From CAWAPS01 sp963783945 (lineage in GTDB: Bacteria > Actinomycetota > Acidimicrobiia > Acidimicrobiales > Palsa-688), in the NCBI GenBank assembly GCA_963783945.1, contig CAWAPS010000024.1, positions 124,001 through 188,000 on the forward strand: 64,000 nucleotides of DNA, written 5' to 3'. The notes beneath the pieces were generated by a model. The model saw only the letters and a list, made by a program, of their open reading frames with translations. It did not search any database and was not told where the DNA came from. Both the position numbers and the translations under genes were made by a program. Shown here piece by piece: positions 8,452-18,941 of the stretch (position 1 is the stretch's first letter; the number at the start of each line of letters is the position of its first letter).

Positions 8452-8949
8452 CTAGGGTTCCTGGGGCAGGTCGACTACCACCCGGGTCCGGTCGTCCTTG
8501 TCGTAGCGGATCGGGATGGTGCCGCCCACCTTGATCCGCGCCCGCGAGTCCGGGGTTTGAAACGCCACTCGCACCGTGACCTCGAAGGTGGAGCCTTCCA
8601 CGGGCTGAACCTGCAGTCCCAGGCGGCTCCGGGTGACGGGACCGATCGTGCGCTCGTCGACCACCGACACGACCTTGGCCTCGGCGGCCACCCCCGAACG
8701 CAGCAGCTCCGGTCCCTTGATCTCAGGCTCGTTCGACTCGGTCGTCGGTGGCGGAGGGGTGGCTGACGCGGCCGAACCCTTGCGTTCCCAGGGACGATCG
8801 CGGAGTCGCTCCCGGGTCGGCCGGGACTGCGGAGATGTCCGGGGTGTCCGCTTGGCGGGCGACTGGGCGTTCTGCTGGCTCTCCATCGCCATACTGATCC
8901 CGGCGACCGCTATCACCAACACAATGGCGAGGGCGATGGCTCCGGTCAT
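8452..8949 (-). CDS. Membrane-anchored protein of unknown function between sufB and sufD
   Basis: ATG 8947-8949 gives 165 residues. An N-terminal transmembrane helix (AIALAIVLVIAVAGISMAM) is followed by a basic, Ser/Thr/Pro-rich linker to about residue 80. A C-terminal beta-rich domain (GVAAEAKVVSVVDERTIG ... GGTIPIRYDKDDRTRVVVD) resembles the DUF3592/SHOCT-linked beta domain. The stop lies 8 bases before the proposed sufD CTG. It interrupts the usual sufB-sufD order; a role in cluster assembly is not implied by its sequence. Confidence 0.75.
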   Translation of the reverse strand: MTGAIALAIVLVIAVAGISMAMESQQNAQSPAKRTPRTSPQSRPTRERLRDRPWERKGSAASATPPPPTTESNEPEIKGPELLRSGVAAEAKVVSVVDERTIGPVTRSRLGLQVQPVEGSTFEVTVRVAFQTPDSRARIKVGGTIPIRYDKDDRTRVVVDLPQEP

Positions 8950-8981
8950 GGTTGGTAATCGTACCGGCGGACCTCGGGCTT

Positions 8982-9059
8982 GCCACGACACAACCTGGCC
9001 CAACCCGCCGGCCACGACACGTGCCGGGCCGCAGGACTCGTACCAGGTTGTTTCGTGCC
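8982..9059. repeat. 78-bp palindromic element, copy A
   Basis: The ends GCCACGACACAACCTGG and CCAGGTTGTTTCGTGCC form an imperfect inverted repeat of about 17 bp. The interior holds CCACGACACGTG and CAGGACTCGT. A second element of exactly the same length, with near-identical ends and CAGGACTTGT at the same offset, lies at 56717-56794. It sits between the sufB stop and the next gene. It may act as a hairpin in the suf transcript or be a miniature mobile or REP-like unit. Confidence 0.7.
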
Positions 9060-9065
9060 GACCGC

Positions 9066-10469
<1,404 letters not shown>

Positions 10470-10689
10470 GCGCCGCGACCCTCCTGCTGAGGTGCAGATC
10501 AGGGGATTTCTCCTACGTAGATAGTAACAAACCCGGCTGGCCTAACGAAAGGTGGGCCGCCGGGGAGCCCGGATCGGCGATCTGGCTGCCGATCTCCGTT
10601 CTTTCTACCCGTATTACCCGGTGCGGCTGGTCAGGGGCTGGACCGTCGGTTCGGCCCGACCGTGCTCTGTAACCGCGTCTGAGGCCGCG

Positions 10690-11646
10690 TCAGCCAGGTC
10701 TGCGGCCAGTCGGGAGCCGCTCTCGCCCCGAACCAGCCAGTCGCGGCGTCGCGACCGCGGCAGCGCGAGAGACCGGACCCCGCCGCCGGGCGTCCATGGG
10801 GTTGTGAGCCATGGCCGAGACGACCCGGCGGTTGGGCTCCATGACGAACACCGGGACTCCGGTTCGGCGCAGGGCCCGCAGCTCCCGTCCCAGCTGGATC
10901 CGGATAGAGCGCCGCAGCAGCATGTCCAGGGACAGGCCGGGCACCGGGACCGCGCCCGTCAGGGGGGAGCTGACGATGACGAGATCGAGGTCCTCCCACT
11001 CCAGCAGGTCGAGGTTCGTCATCGACCAGGCGCCGCCGTCCACATAGGGACGCCCGTCGATGCAGACCGGCGTGAAGTAGGCCGGGATGGCGGTCGAGGC
11101 GGCCACGGCCAGGCCGATAGGGGCGGTCCGCTCCCCCGGCCTCCCGAAGACGACCCGCCCCCCGGTGTGTAGATCCAGCGCGCACACCCACAACCGCTGC
11201 GAGGGCCAGGTTCCGGCGTTGATCGAATCGATCCCGATCGAGATGGCCGTCGTCGGGATTCCTCCTGCCGGCAGAAGGGCCGAGACCAGGCCCCGCTTCG
11301 GATGGCTCAAGGGGTGGGTCAGGCCGTGGGCCAGCCCGCGGGGATCGGCAACCGGGCGGAAATGCAAGGTGTCGAGCACGGTTGGTCGGGGCCGGTGCGG
11401 CCGGCCGAGGCTGGTCAGTCGCTCGCCGTCCAAGGAAAGGGCCCGGCCTTCACTGATGTGCGCCAGGTCGGCAGCGGCCACCCCAGCGCGTAGCATGGCG
11501 CCGGTGATCGAGCCGGCCGATGTACCGACGATCAACTCAGCCGTGCGAGGGTCCCAACCGGTGGTCGCCTCGAGGGCAGCCAGCGCGCCGCCGTGGTAGG
11601 CCAGTCCCACCGATCCTCCGGCGCCAAGCACCAGACCGATTCGCAC
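10690..11646 (-). CDS. Patatin-like phospholipase
   Basis: This is a serine lipase of the patatin family: glycine-rich oxyanion loop GLVLGAGGSVG, nucleophile elbow GTSAGS (Ser43) and catalytic Asp in YVDGGAWS. The domain covers residues 1-290. The final 35 residues after NPMDARRRGPV are Arg/Pro-rich. A one-base shift there would give a more protein-like tail (DWLVRGESGSRLAADLADAAS), so the 3' end may contain a frameshift. It is divergent from the WS/DGAT gene 116 bases away, pairing lipid synthesis with acyl hydrolysis. The substrate is unknown. Confidence 0.87.
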   Translation of the reverse strand: MRIGLVLGAGGSVGLAYHGGALAALEATTGWDPRTAELIVGTSAGSITGAMLRAGVAAADLAHISEGRALSLDGERLTSLGRPHRPRPTVLDTLHFRPVADPRGLAHGLTHPLSHPKRGLVSALLPAGGIPTTAISIGIDSINAGTWPSQRLWVCALDLHTGGRVVFGRPGERTAPIGLAVAASTAIPAYFTPVCIDGRPYVDGGAWSMTNLDLLEWEDLDLVIVSSPLTGAVPVPGLSLDMLLRRSIRIQLGRELRALRRTGVPVFVMEPNRRVVSAMAHNPMDARRRGPVSRAAAVATPRLAGSGRERLPTGRRPG

Positions 11647-11762
11647 GACGGGAACATTACCGTTGCCCAGTGCTCTAACTCAGATATCCCATACCGTTCA
11701 TTGCCCCCACGACCGGACGCACAGGGCAAAAGCCCCGCAGCCGGAGCCGAGGAGAAGCTCGG

Positions 11763-13217
11763 GTGAGCTTTGACCGCCTGAGCCCCCTCGACGCCGCATT
11801 TCTGCACGTCGAGGACGGCGTGACCCACATGCACATCGGCGCGATTTCGATCATGGAGGGTCCGCCGCCCGCCTACGCCGATGTCTGCGCCATGGTGGAG
11901 GGCAAACTCCCGGCCCTGCCCCGCTGCCGCCAGGTGATCAAGGCCGTGCCACTCGGCTTCGCCCTGCCGGTGTGGGTCGACGACCCTTCCTTCGACCTCG
12001 GTTTCCACCTGCGGCGGGCCGCCCTGCCGAGCCCGGGAGGTCGGGCCGAGCTCCGATGCCTGGTCGAGCAGCTGATGGCCCAGAAGCTCGATCGGGACAG
12101 GCCGCTCTGGGAGATGTGGGTGGTGGAGGGGCTGGACGACGGCAGGTGGGCCATCGTCTCCAAGGTTCACCACAGCATGGCCGACGGGGTGGCCGGGAGC
12201 GATCTGCTGGGTCTGATACTCGACGCCACCCCGACGCCGCTGGTCGCACCAGCTCGGTCGTGGGCGCCGAAGCCGGCTCCGGCCGGGTGGGATCTGGCGA
12301 CCCAGGCCATCGCCGATCTGATCGCCACCCCGTTCGAGCTGGCCCGCCTGGCTCTGGCCGGCACGCAGGAGCCGGGGCAGGCCTGGGCCGAAACGGCTCA
12401 GGGCATCACCACCCTGCGGAGCGCCTCGCGCTGGCTGCGCGGCCCGGACACCCACAGCCTGAACGGACCGATCGGCCCCCACCGGCGGTGGGCGCCGGTA
12501 TCCGTGACGGTCGAAGCGGTCAAGGCCATCCGCCATCGGGCGGGAGGCACGTTCAACGACGTGGTTCTCGCCGCGGTGACCAAAGGCTTTCGCGACCTCC
12601 TGGCCCACCGCGGGGAGCCCGCTGACCACCCGGTGCGCACGCTGGTTCCGGTCTCGGTCCGGACCCGTGACGACCGGGGCCGCGCCGTCGGCGACGGGAC
12701 CTTCGCCAACAAGGTGTCCGGGGTCGTCACCAACCTGCCGGTCGGGATAGACGACCCACTGACCCGGCTCCGGACCATCTCCGAGCAGATGGCTACGGTC
12801 AAGGACTCCGATCAGCTCGCGGCCGGCGAGATCCTCCACTGTGTGAGCGGAATCGCACCCCCCGTGCTGCTCTCGCTCGCCGGACGTTTTGGCACGAAGG
12901 TGCCCCAGCATCGGGTCAACACCGTCGTCACCAACGTTCCCGGCCCCCAGATACCCCTGTACGCCGCCGGCCGGCGCATGCTCGAGGTCTACCCTTTCGC
13001 CCCGATCGCGCTGCAGGTCAGGATCTCGGTGGCCGTCTTCTCCTACGACGGCCAGGTGACCTTCGGCATCACGGGCGACTACGACAGCTCACCGGACATC
13101 GACGTCCTGGCCGACGGCATACGGGAAGGGATGAACGAGCTCCAGGCGATCGAGGGAGGGGCTCGCATCATCGATCTACCCGGCCGGGCCTCCGACCGGA
13201 GGGCGTCCAGCAATTAG
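11763..13217 (+). CDS. WS/DGAT wax ester synthase/diacylglycerol acyltransferase
   Basis: The 484-residue protein has the catalytic HHSMADG motif (residues 136-142), the PLWEMW segment and the C-terminal NVPGPQIPLYAAG motif of bacterial WS/DGAT enzymes. These transfer acyl-CoA to diacylglycerol or fatty alcohols to make storage triacylglycerol or wax esters at the membrane. GAGGAG lies 8-14 bases before the GTG start. The divergent patatin gene suggests a storage-lipid locus. Confidence 0.93.
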   Translation: MSFDRLSPLDAAFLHVEDGVTHMHIGAISIMEGPPPAYADVCAMVEGKLPALPRCRQVIKAVPLGFALPVWVDDPSFDLGFHLRRAALPSPGGRAELRCLVEQLMAQKLDRDRPLWEMWVVEGLDDGRWAIVSKVHHSMADGVAGSDLLGLILDATPTPLVAPARSWAPKPAPAGWDLATQAIADLIATPFELARLALAGTQEPGQAWAETAQGITTLRSASRWLRGPDTHSLNGPIGPHRRWAPVSVTVEAVKAIRHRAGGTFNDVVLAAVTKGFRDLLAHRGEPADHPVRTLVPVSVRTRDDRGRAVGDGTFANKVSGVVTNLPVGIDDPLTRLRTISEQMATVKDSDQLAAGEILHCVSGIAPPVLLSLAGRFGTKVPQHRVNTVVTNVPGPQIPLYAAGRRMLEVYPFAPIALQVRISVAVFSYDGQVTFGITGDYDSSPDIDVLADGIREGMNELQAIEGGARIIDLPGRASDRRASSN

Positions 13218-13237
13218 ACCGGCTCGGGCCACAGGAA

Positions 13238-13295
13238 GCGGCAAACGACCTTGGCGAGGTGCGTCGCTGGCCGCAGGCAATTCTGCGAACCTGTC
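13238..13295. repeat. 58-bp dispersed element, copy 1
   Basis: The element starts GCGGCAAACGAC and ends GCGAACCTGTC, with 35 bases between. A copy with identical 12-base and 11-base ends and the same length lies at 15323-15380, and a third, more diverged one at 49513-49570. The CGAC...GTCG segments can pair as a short hairpin. It begins 20 bases after the WS/DGAT stop. Confidence 0.6.
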
Positions 13296-13304
13296 GAGGC
13301 TCGA

Positions 13305-13502
13305 TCAGGCCGCCGGGGCCTGGGGTCTCTTTACCGGGCGCAGGCCGGCGATTATCACACCGAGCACCATGGCGACGCCCACCCCGAAGACAATCCACTT
13401 TGTGATGTCGGGCTCCACCCAGATGCTGCCGATGATGGGTGAAGCGGCCATGAGCAGGGCGAAGAGCCATTCACCGGGGGCGTCGAGGGCGATGGGCCGC
13501 AT
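13305..13502 (-). CDS. Small two-helix membrane protein (SPW-repeat-like)
   Basis: ATG 13500-13502 gives 65 residues with two hydrophobic segments (LFALLMAASPIIGSIW and WIVFGVGVAMVLGVIIAG) and a short basic tail. The ASPIIGSIW stretch recalls SPW-repeat membrane proteins, but the match is loose. It diverges from the large membrane-protein gene at 13529. Function unknown. Confidence 0.6.
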   Translation of the reverse strand: MRPIALDAPGEWLFALLMAASPIIGSIWVEPDITKWIVFGVGVAMVLGVIIAGLRPVKRPQAPAA

Positions 13503-13528
13503 GTCCGGAGCATACCTCGGGACAGTGG

Positions 13529-15415
13529 GTGCCACCCTCCCGTAGGTCGACCGCGGTCGTCGCGGTCGTCGCGGTCGTGTACTTCGCCGGTGCCTGGTTC
13601 CTGTTCCAGCCGCTCGGCGTGTTCGACCGCCACCACTTGCCGACCTGCGCCTGCGGGGACGTGACCCTGCAAGCGTGGTTCCTGGCCCTGTCGAGATCCT
13701 CGATGGCGCACGGGCACGTCCTGCTAAGCACGACCACCCTCAATTACCCCGGCGGCATCAACCTCATGGACAACGTGAGCATGCCGCTCCTCGGCGCCCT
13801 GGTGGCTCCGGTCACCGCATGGGCGGGGCCGGTTGCTTCCTACGTGCTCCTGCTCCGGGTCGGCATCGTCGCCTCTGCCCTGTCCGGCTTCGCCGTACTG
13901 CGGCGCGAGCTCAACACGGCCGTCGGCGCCGCCGTGGGTGGGGCGTTCTACGGCTTCTCGCCGTATATGACCCACCAGGCGGCCAGCCATATGTTCCTGG
14001 TCTTCGTTCCCCTGCCACCGCTGATCCTCTACGTCTGCTACCGCCAGCTAGGACCGCCGCCGGACAAGGACCGATCACGCTCGATGGGGGCGGGCATCCT
14101 GCTCGGTGTGCTGGCGGCCGCCCAGTTCTTCATAAGCAGCGAGGTTCTGGTGTCCACGTTCCTGATCGTGGTCATGACCGCGGCTGCCATCGCCATCCCC
14201 ACATGGCGCCGCACCCGGCTGTGGAGCCGGAGCAGAAGGTGGTGGCGATCGTTCTGGCCGTTCGGCGGGGCGTTCGCGGCCGTGTCGGCGCTGCTGCTGG
14301 CCTACCCCGCCTGGTATGCACTGGCCGGGCCGCGCCACGTCCGCGGCCCCACGCAGCCGGTGACCGCGCCCGGGATAGACGCCCTGTCGACAGTTCTCCC
14401 TTCTGACGGCCGGGTGCTCGCCGGCCTGTGGCCGGGCTGGCGCACGCCGGCGGTGCCGCTACTTGGCGACACCGCGTTTCTGGGCCTGCCGCTCCTGGCC
14501 GTCGTGATCTGGATCGCCGCCACCAACTGGGAACGCAGGCTGACCCGGGCCGCGACCGCCATGGCCGCGACCGCCTGGGTGCTGGCACTCGGACCCCGGC
14601 TGGTCTGGCACGATCACGTCACCCACATCTCTCTGCCCTTCGCCGTACTCACCCACCTGCCGGTGCTCGAGGACGTCGTCCCGAGCCGGCTGACGCTCTT
14701 CGTCGACCTGGCCGTCGCCACCCTTCTTGCCATCGGAGCCGACCGGCTGTGGGTTGCCGTCAAAGACCGACATCGTCGTCGCGCCACCGCCACCCTTGCG
14801 GCGGCCATATCCGCAGCGGCGCTGGCCCTTCCCGGGGCGGGCTACGGAGCAGTGAGCATCGGACCGGCGGCAGAGGAAGCGGCCGGGCTCGGCCGGGTGC
14901 TGCCCGAGCACGCCGTCGTTCTCGCCTACCCCTATCCGGTGTTTACCGATGATCGAGCCATGCTCTGGCAGGCGGAATCGGGCATGCGGTTTTCGCTGCT
15001 GGGCGGCTACGTCGTGCGGGCGTCATCTGACAGCCGGCTGGACAAGACCCCTCCCTTGCTGGCGCCGGCGGGTGTAACCAGTCTGCTCCTGGACGCCAGG
15101 CCGTCAGCTGGAGTCCCTGGCCTGCTACCGGCTTCGGAGGCGCTCGCCGCCGCCGAACTGCCCGAGTTCGTGCGCCGCTACGGCGTCGCCGCGGTTGTGG
15201 TCGACCCGATCGGGAGAGACCCGGCCGAGGTCGTCAACTTGTTCGAGCAGGCCTACGGGCCACCCGTTCACGTCGGGCCCCTCGACGTCTGGACCGACCT
15301 GAACACGTTCACCGCACGGCCCGCGGCAAACGACGGTGCTTGCCAGGGTCGTCTGCCGCCCCCGACGGCGCGAACCTGTCCAAGTCCCCCGAACCGGGGC
15401 GGGCCGGACCCCTGA
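13529..15415 (+). CDS. Large polytopic membrane protein, GT-C glycosyltransferase-like
   Basis: The 628-residue product has about ten to twelve hydrophobic helices up to residue 440, then a soluble C-terminal domain (HAVVLAYPYPVFTDDRAMLWQ ... VRRYGVAAVVVDP). The plan of N-terminal membrane domain plus alpha/beta tail fits GT-C-like sugar or mannosyl transferases and related actinobacterial membrane proteins of unknown function. The first loop contains CAC in HHLPTCACGD. The last 30 residues are encoded by a copy of the 58-bp repeat and are Pro/Arg-rich, so the native stop may have been lost. The GTG start is uncertain. Confidence 0.72.
   Translation: MPPSRRSTAVVAVVAVVYFAGAWFLFQPLGVFDRHHLPTCACGDVTLQAWFLALSRSSMAHGHVLLSTTTLNYPGGINLMDNVSMPLLGALVAPVTAWAGPVASYVLLLRVGIVASALSGFAVLRRELNTAVGAAVGGAFYGFSPYMTHQAASHMFLVFVPLPPLILYVCYRQLGPPPDKDRSRSMGAGILLGVLAAAQFFISSEVLVSTFLIVVMTAAAIAIPTWRRTRLWSRSRRWWRSFWPFGGAFAAVSALLLAYPAWYALAGPRHVRGPTQPVTAPGIDALSTVLPSDGRVLAGLWPGWRTPAVPLLGDTAFLGLPLLAVVIWIAATNWERRLTRAATAMAATAWVLALGPRLVWHDHVTHISLPFAVLTHLPVLEDVVPSRLTLFVDLAVATLLAIGADRLWVAVKDRHRRRATATLAAAISAAALALPGAGYGAVSIGPAAEEAAGLGRVLPEHAVVLAYPYPVFTDDRAMLWQAESGMRFSLLGGYVVRASSDSRLDKTPPLLAPAGVTSLLLDARPSAGVPGLLPASEALAAAELPEFVRRYGVAAVVVDPIGRDPAEVVNLFEQAYGPPVHVGPLDVWTDLNTFTARPAANDGACQGRLPPPTARTCPSPPNRGGPDP
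15323..15380. repeat. 58-bp dispersed element, copy 2 (inside a 3' coding end)
   Basis: It shares identical GCGGCAAACGAC and GCGAACCTGTC ends with the element at 13238-13295. The interior differs but can form an ACGAC...GTCGT hairpin. It overlaps the last codons of the large membrane-protein gene. Confidence 0.55.
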
Positions 15416-15551
15416 CCGGGCCGACGAGGGGAGAGGCGTCCGGTCGAGCCGGCGGCTGGAAACATGCCGGGCCCGGCGGGCATGGCTAAATCCCCGGCCG
15501 GCAGATGGTACGTTCTCGGCCGCGGCCGCACCATTAGAAGGGGAGCGAGGG

Positions 15552-16508
15552 CTGGCCATTTCATCCTCTTTCGAGAGACTTGCGCCACTCGAGAGATTGG
15601 ACGCTCTCCAGCGCCGGATCCGAGTGCTCGGCTTTGTCTGGGCGGTCCAGAAGAAGTTCATGGAGGACCGCGGCAGCTACCTCGCCGCCACCATCACGTA
15701 CTACGGCTTTCTCGCCATTTTTCCCTTGTTGCTCGCAGTTTTCACCATCGTGGCCTATGTGCTGTCCGGGAACGATGGCGCGCTGAAAACGCTCGAGCGG
15801 CACCTGTCGAGCTACCCGATCCTGGGTCCGGCCGCCACCGAGCTGCGGGGAAAAACACTGAAGGGGTCGGTGGTCGCCCTGGCCGCCGGACTGATCGGAC
15901 TGATCTGGGGGGCGACGGGTCTGGCCCGGGCCGTCCAGTTCACCATGGATCAAGCCTGGAACGTGACCAACCATCACCGGAGGAGCTTCGCCCATCGCAC
16001 CCTGATCGGGCTGGGCTGGTACATAGTGGTCGGTCTCGGCATCGTGACCTCGATCGTTGTCGCCTCCCTCGGGTCGGTCCTCGGATGGGCCGGGGGGCTG
16101 GTGCTCTCGACCTTGTTGGCCCTGCTCGTGAATGTGGCGCTGTTCCTGCTGTCGTTTCGCATCGTGTCGCCGGCGACCGTGACGTGTCGGAACCTGCTGC
16201 CGGGAGCTGGGTTCGCCGCGGTCTCGTGGACCGTCCTTACCGGGATCGGTGTCGGCCTGGCCCACCTGCTCGCCCACTCCAATGAGCTGTACGGCTCGTT
16301 TGCCCCGATCCTCGCCCTGCTCGCCCTCCTGTATCTGACCGCCCGGCTCAGCATCTACGGGATCGAAGCCAACGTGGTGCGGGCCCGGAAGCTGTGGCCC
16401 CGATCACTCACGGCCGCCAACCTGGAGGATGCCGACAAGGAACAGCTCACGAGTCTGGCCCAAAGAGAGAAGCGATCGGACGAAGAGCACGTCCAGGTGG
16501 AGTTCTAG
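15552..16508 (+). CDS. YihY/UPF0761 family inner-membrane protein
   Basis: The protein has the YihY signature near its start (DRGSYLAATITYYGFLAIFPLLLAVF) and six hydrophobic helices, ending in a charged tail. The function of YihY proteins is unclear despite old RNase BN annotations. There is no ATG in this frame near the homologous start. A CTG at 15552 follows AAGGGGAG (15538-15545) by six bases and gives 318 residues; TTG 15597 gives 303. The frame stays open upstream to 15336 without family sequence. A second YihY-type protein is at 50.1 kb. Confidence 0.82.
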   Translation: MAISSSFERLAPLERLDALQRRIRVLGFVWAVQKKFMEDRGSYLAATITYYGFLAIFPLLLAVFTIVAYVLSGNDGALKTLERHLSSYPILGPAATELRGKTLKGSVVALAAGLIGLIWGATGLARAVQFTMDQAWNVTNHHRRSFAHRTLIGLGWYIVVGLGIVTSIVVASLGSVLGWAGGLVLSTLLALLVNVALFLLSFRIVSPATVTCRNLLPGAGFAAVSWTVLTGIGVGLAHLLAHSNELYGSFAPILALLALLYLTARLSIYGIEANVVRARKLWPRSLTAANLEDADKEQLTSLAQREKRSDEEHVQVEF

Positions 16509-16723
16509 CTCCCAGCCGGCCCGAACAGCTCCGACGCCATGGCCCGGGCCGCCTGCCACGACGCCGGGTCAGCCGGCGACGCCACGAACAGAGCCAGCCT
16601 CCCGGGTCCCGTCCTCATGCCGGCGACGGGCGTCATCTCCCCCGCCACCAGCAGCACCACCGAACGGCCCTGGGCCACCAACCGGGCCGCCTCCGCCGGG
16701 TCGTCGACCACCATCTCCGTCAC
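16505..16723 (-). CDS. Small protein of unknown function
   Basis: This 72-residue acidic alpha/beta protein contains VVDDPAEAARLVAQGRSVVLLV and RLALFVASPADPASWQAARAMA. Its stop overlaps the yihY stop by 4 bases, and its start is 30 bases from the divergent oligopeptidase gene. I know similar short actinobacterial proteins with a DPAEAARLVAxGRSVVL pattern but no function. Confidence 0.55.
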   Translation of the reverse strand: MTEMVVDDPAEAARLVAQGRSVVLLVAGEMTPVAGMRTGPGRLALFVASPADPASWQAARAMASELFGPAGS

Positions 16724-16752
16724 CGTAGCGCCGGAAATGCCAGGCTCTAGCC

Positions 16753-18897
16753 ATGCCTGTCCCCCTTCCGCCCAGCGCGCCTCGCCGGCCCCATTTCCTG
16801 GCCGCCCATGGTGACACCCGGACCGACGACTGGTACTGGCTCGCGGATCGCGACGACCGGGAGGTGATCGGCTACCTCCGGGCGGAAAACGAATACGCCG
16901 ACGCCGTCCTCGCCCCCACGGAATCGCTCCAGCAGCAGCTCTTCGAGGAAATCCGAAACCGGGTGCAAGAGACCGACGCCGGACCCCCGTTCCGCCACGG
17001 ACGCTGGTGGTATTTCTCGAGGACGTTAGAGGGGCAGCAGTATCCGATCATGTGCCGGCGAGCCGACCCCGAGCGCTCGCTGGCGGGGCCGGACGTCGCC
17101 CGCGAGGCCCGATCACAGGAGGCCAAAACACCGGACGAGCAGGTGCTGCTCGACGAGAACGCGCTGGCGGAGAACAACGAGTACCTGGCCGTCGGGGTGT
17201 TCGACGTCAGCCCCGATCACGCCACCCTGGCTTATGCCACCGACTTCGACGGTTCGGAGTCCTACACCCTGCGCTTCCGGGACCTGGAGTCCGGCGCAGA
17301 TCACCCGGACGTCATCGAGGGGGTCTACTACGGCTCGGCCTGGGCTGCTGACAACGTCACCTTTTTCTACGTGAGGCCGGATGATGCCATGCGGCCGTGG
17401 CAGGTCTGGCGCCACCACCTCGGGGGGTCCGGTCACGACGAGCTGGTCTTTCAGGAGGACGACGAGCGGTTCTTCGTCGAGGTGAGTCTGTCGCGTTCGG
17501 AGAAGCGGATCGTCATCGATACCGCGAGCAAGACCTCGTCCGAAACCAGATGGATAGACGCCGGCCACCCCGGGGACGATGCCAGGATTCTGATCCCCCG
17601 GCAGCCAGGGGTGGAGTACGACGCCGACCACGATGGTGACGGTTGGATGATCAGGTCCAACCGGCCGGACGAGGCAGGTGAACCAGCCACCAACTTCGCC
17701 TTGCTGCGCCTGGCCGGGGATGGAGACAACCCCGAGAAGCTCACTGTGGTCGTGGGCCACCGGGCCGACGTGAAACTGGAATCGGTCGATTCCTTTGCCG
17801 GCCATTTCGTCCTGAGAGAGCGATCGGCGGTTGACGGGCTCGAGCAGATTCGGATCATCGACAGAGCGACCGGCTCCGATCACGTCGTCGCTCAGCCCGA
17901 GCCGGTCTACAGCCTGCTGGGAGACCACAACCCGGAGTGGGAATCCACTTCGTACCGGTTCGGGTACACGTCTCTCGTGACCCCCCGTAGCTCGGTCGAA
18001 TACGACGTGGGACGGCGGGACCGGACGATCGTGTGGTCCCAGATGGTGGGCGGCGATTACGACCCGTCCCGCTACCGGACCGAACGGCTCTGGGCCCCCG
18101 CCGCTGACGGCGTCCAGGTGCCCATTTCCATCGTCGCCCTCAAGGATCAGGCGCTCGACGGCTCGGCCGCCTGCCTGCTCTACGGATACGGGGCGTACGA
18201 GGTCACCATCGATCCGGCTTTCTCGCTGACCCGGGTCAATCTGATCGACCGGGGCGCGTCCTTCGCCATCGCCCACGTCAGGGGCGGCGGAGAGCTCGGG
18301 CGGAGGTGGTACGAGCAGGGGCGTATGGAGCACAAGGTCAACACGTTCACCGACTTCCTGGCGGCCGCGACCTATCTCGGCGACTCCGGCTGGGCCGATA
18401 GCCGGCGGATGGTGGCCCGGGGAGCGAGCGCGGGCGGCCTGCTGATGGGGGCGGTGACCAACATGGGCCCGGATCTGTGGCGGGCGGTCGTGGCCGAGGT
18501 CCCCTTCGTCGACGTGGTCACCACCATGTCCGACACCAGCCTCCCCCTTACGGTCACGGAGTGGGAGGAATGGGGCGACCCGGTCCACGACACCGCCGCT
18601 TACCGCCGCATGCTGTCCTACTCCCCATACGACAACGTAGAACCCCACCGCTACCCGGCCATCTTCGTTACTGCCGGGCTCAACGATCCCCGGGTCGGCT
18701 TCTGGGAGCCGGCCAAGTGGGTGGCCAAGCTCCGGTCAGTGGGAGCCGGCGGCGAAGATCGCCCGGTCCTGTTGCGGACCGAGCTCGGGGCCGGCCACGG
18801 CGGCCCGACCGGCCGCTACGACGCCTGGAAGGACGAAGCGAGGATCCAGGCGTTCGTTCTGACCCAGATGGGTCTGGCCGAGGTCGAGAGCAACTGA
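16753..18897 (+). CDS. ptrB: Oligopeptidase B-like S9A serine peptidase
   Basis: The 714-residue protein has an N-terminal beta-propeller region starting THxDxxxDWYWLADRDD-like, then a C-terminal alpha/beta hydrolase. The triad is visible: Ser in ARGASAGGLLMG, Asp in GLNDPRVGFWEP and His in GAGHGGPTGRYD. AHVRGGGELGRRWYEQGR is characteristic of the prolyl oligopeptidase/oligopeptidase B family. Such enzymes cut short peptides after basic residues in the cytosol. Length and start match the family. Confidence 0.92.
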   Translation: MPVPLPPSAPRRPHFLAAHGDTRTDDWYWLADRDDREVIGYLRAENEYADAVLAPTESLQQQLFEEIRNRVQETDAGPPFRHGRWWYFSRTLEGQQYPIMCRRADPERSLAGPDVAREARSQEAKTPDEQVLLDENALAENNEYLAVGVFDVSPDHATLAYATDFDGSESYTLRFRDLESGADHPDVIEGVYYGSAWAADNVTFFYVRPDDAMRPWQVWRHHLGGSGHDELVFQEDDERFFVEVSLSRSEKRIVIDTASKTSSETRWIDAGHPGDDARILIPRQPGVEYDADHDGDGWMIRSNRPDEAGEPATNFALLRLAGDGDNPEKLTVVVGHRADVKLESVDSFAGHFVLRERSAVDGLEQIRIIDRATGSDHVVAQPEPVYSLLGDHNPEWESTSYRFGYTSLVTPRSSVEYDVGRRDRTIVWSQMVGGDYDPSRYRTERLWAPAADGVQVPISIVALKDQALDGSAACLLYGYGAYEVTIDPAFSLTRVNLIDRGASFAIAHVRGGGELGRRWYEQGRMEHKVNTFTDFLAAATYLGDSGWADSRRMVARGASAGGLLMGAVTNMGPDLWRAVVAEVPFVDVVTTMSDTSLPLTVTEWEEWGDPVHDTAAYRRMLSYSPYDNVEPHRYPAIFVTAGLNDPRVGFWEPAKWVAKLRSVGAGGEDRPVLLRTELGAGHGGPTGRYDAWKDEARIQAFVLTQMGLAEVESN

Positions 18898-18941
18898 CCA
18901 GGTTCGGCGAATAACCGGCGTCGCCTGAGGCGCCAGACCGT

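Noticed and set aside
13675..14406. 243-codon overlapping frame in the large membrane-protein gene
   Set aside because: It is Arg/Pro-rich with no hydrophobic pattern, unlike the main frame.
17113..18648. 511-codon minus-strand frame
   Set aside because: It is antisense to oligopeptidase B, whose triad and length are clear.
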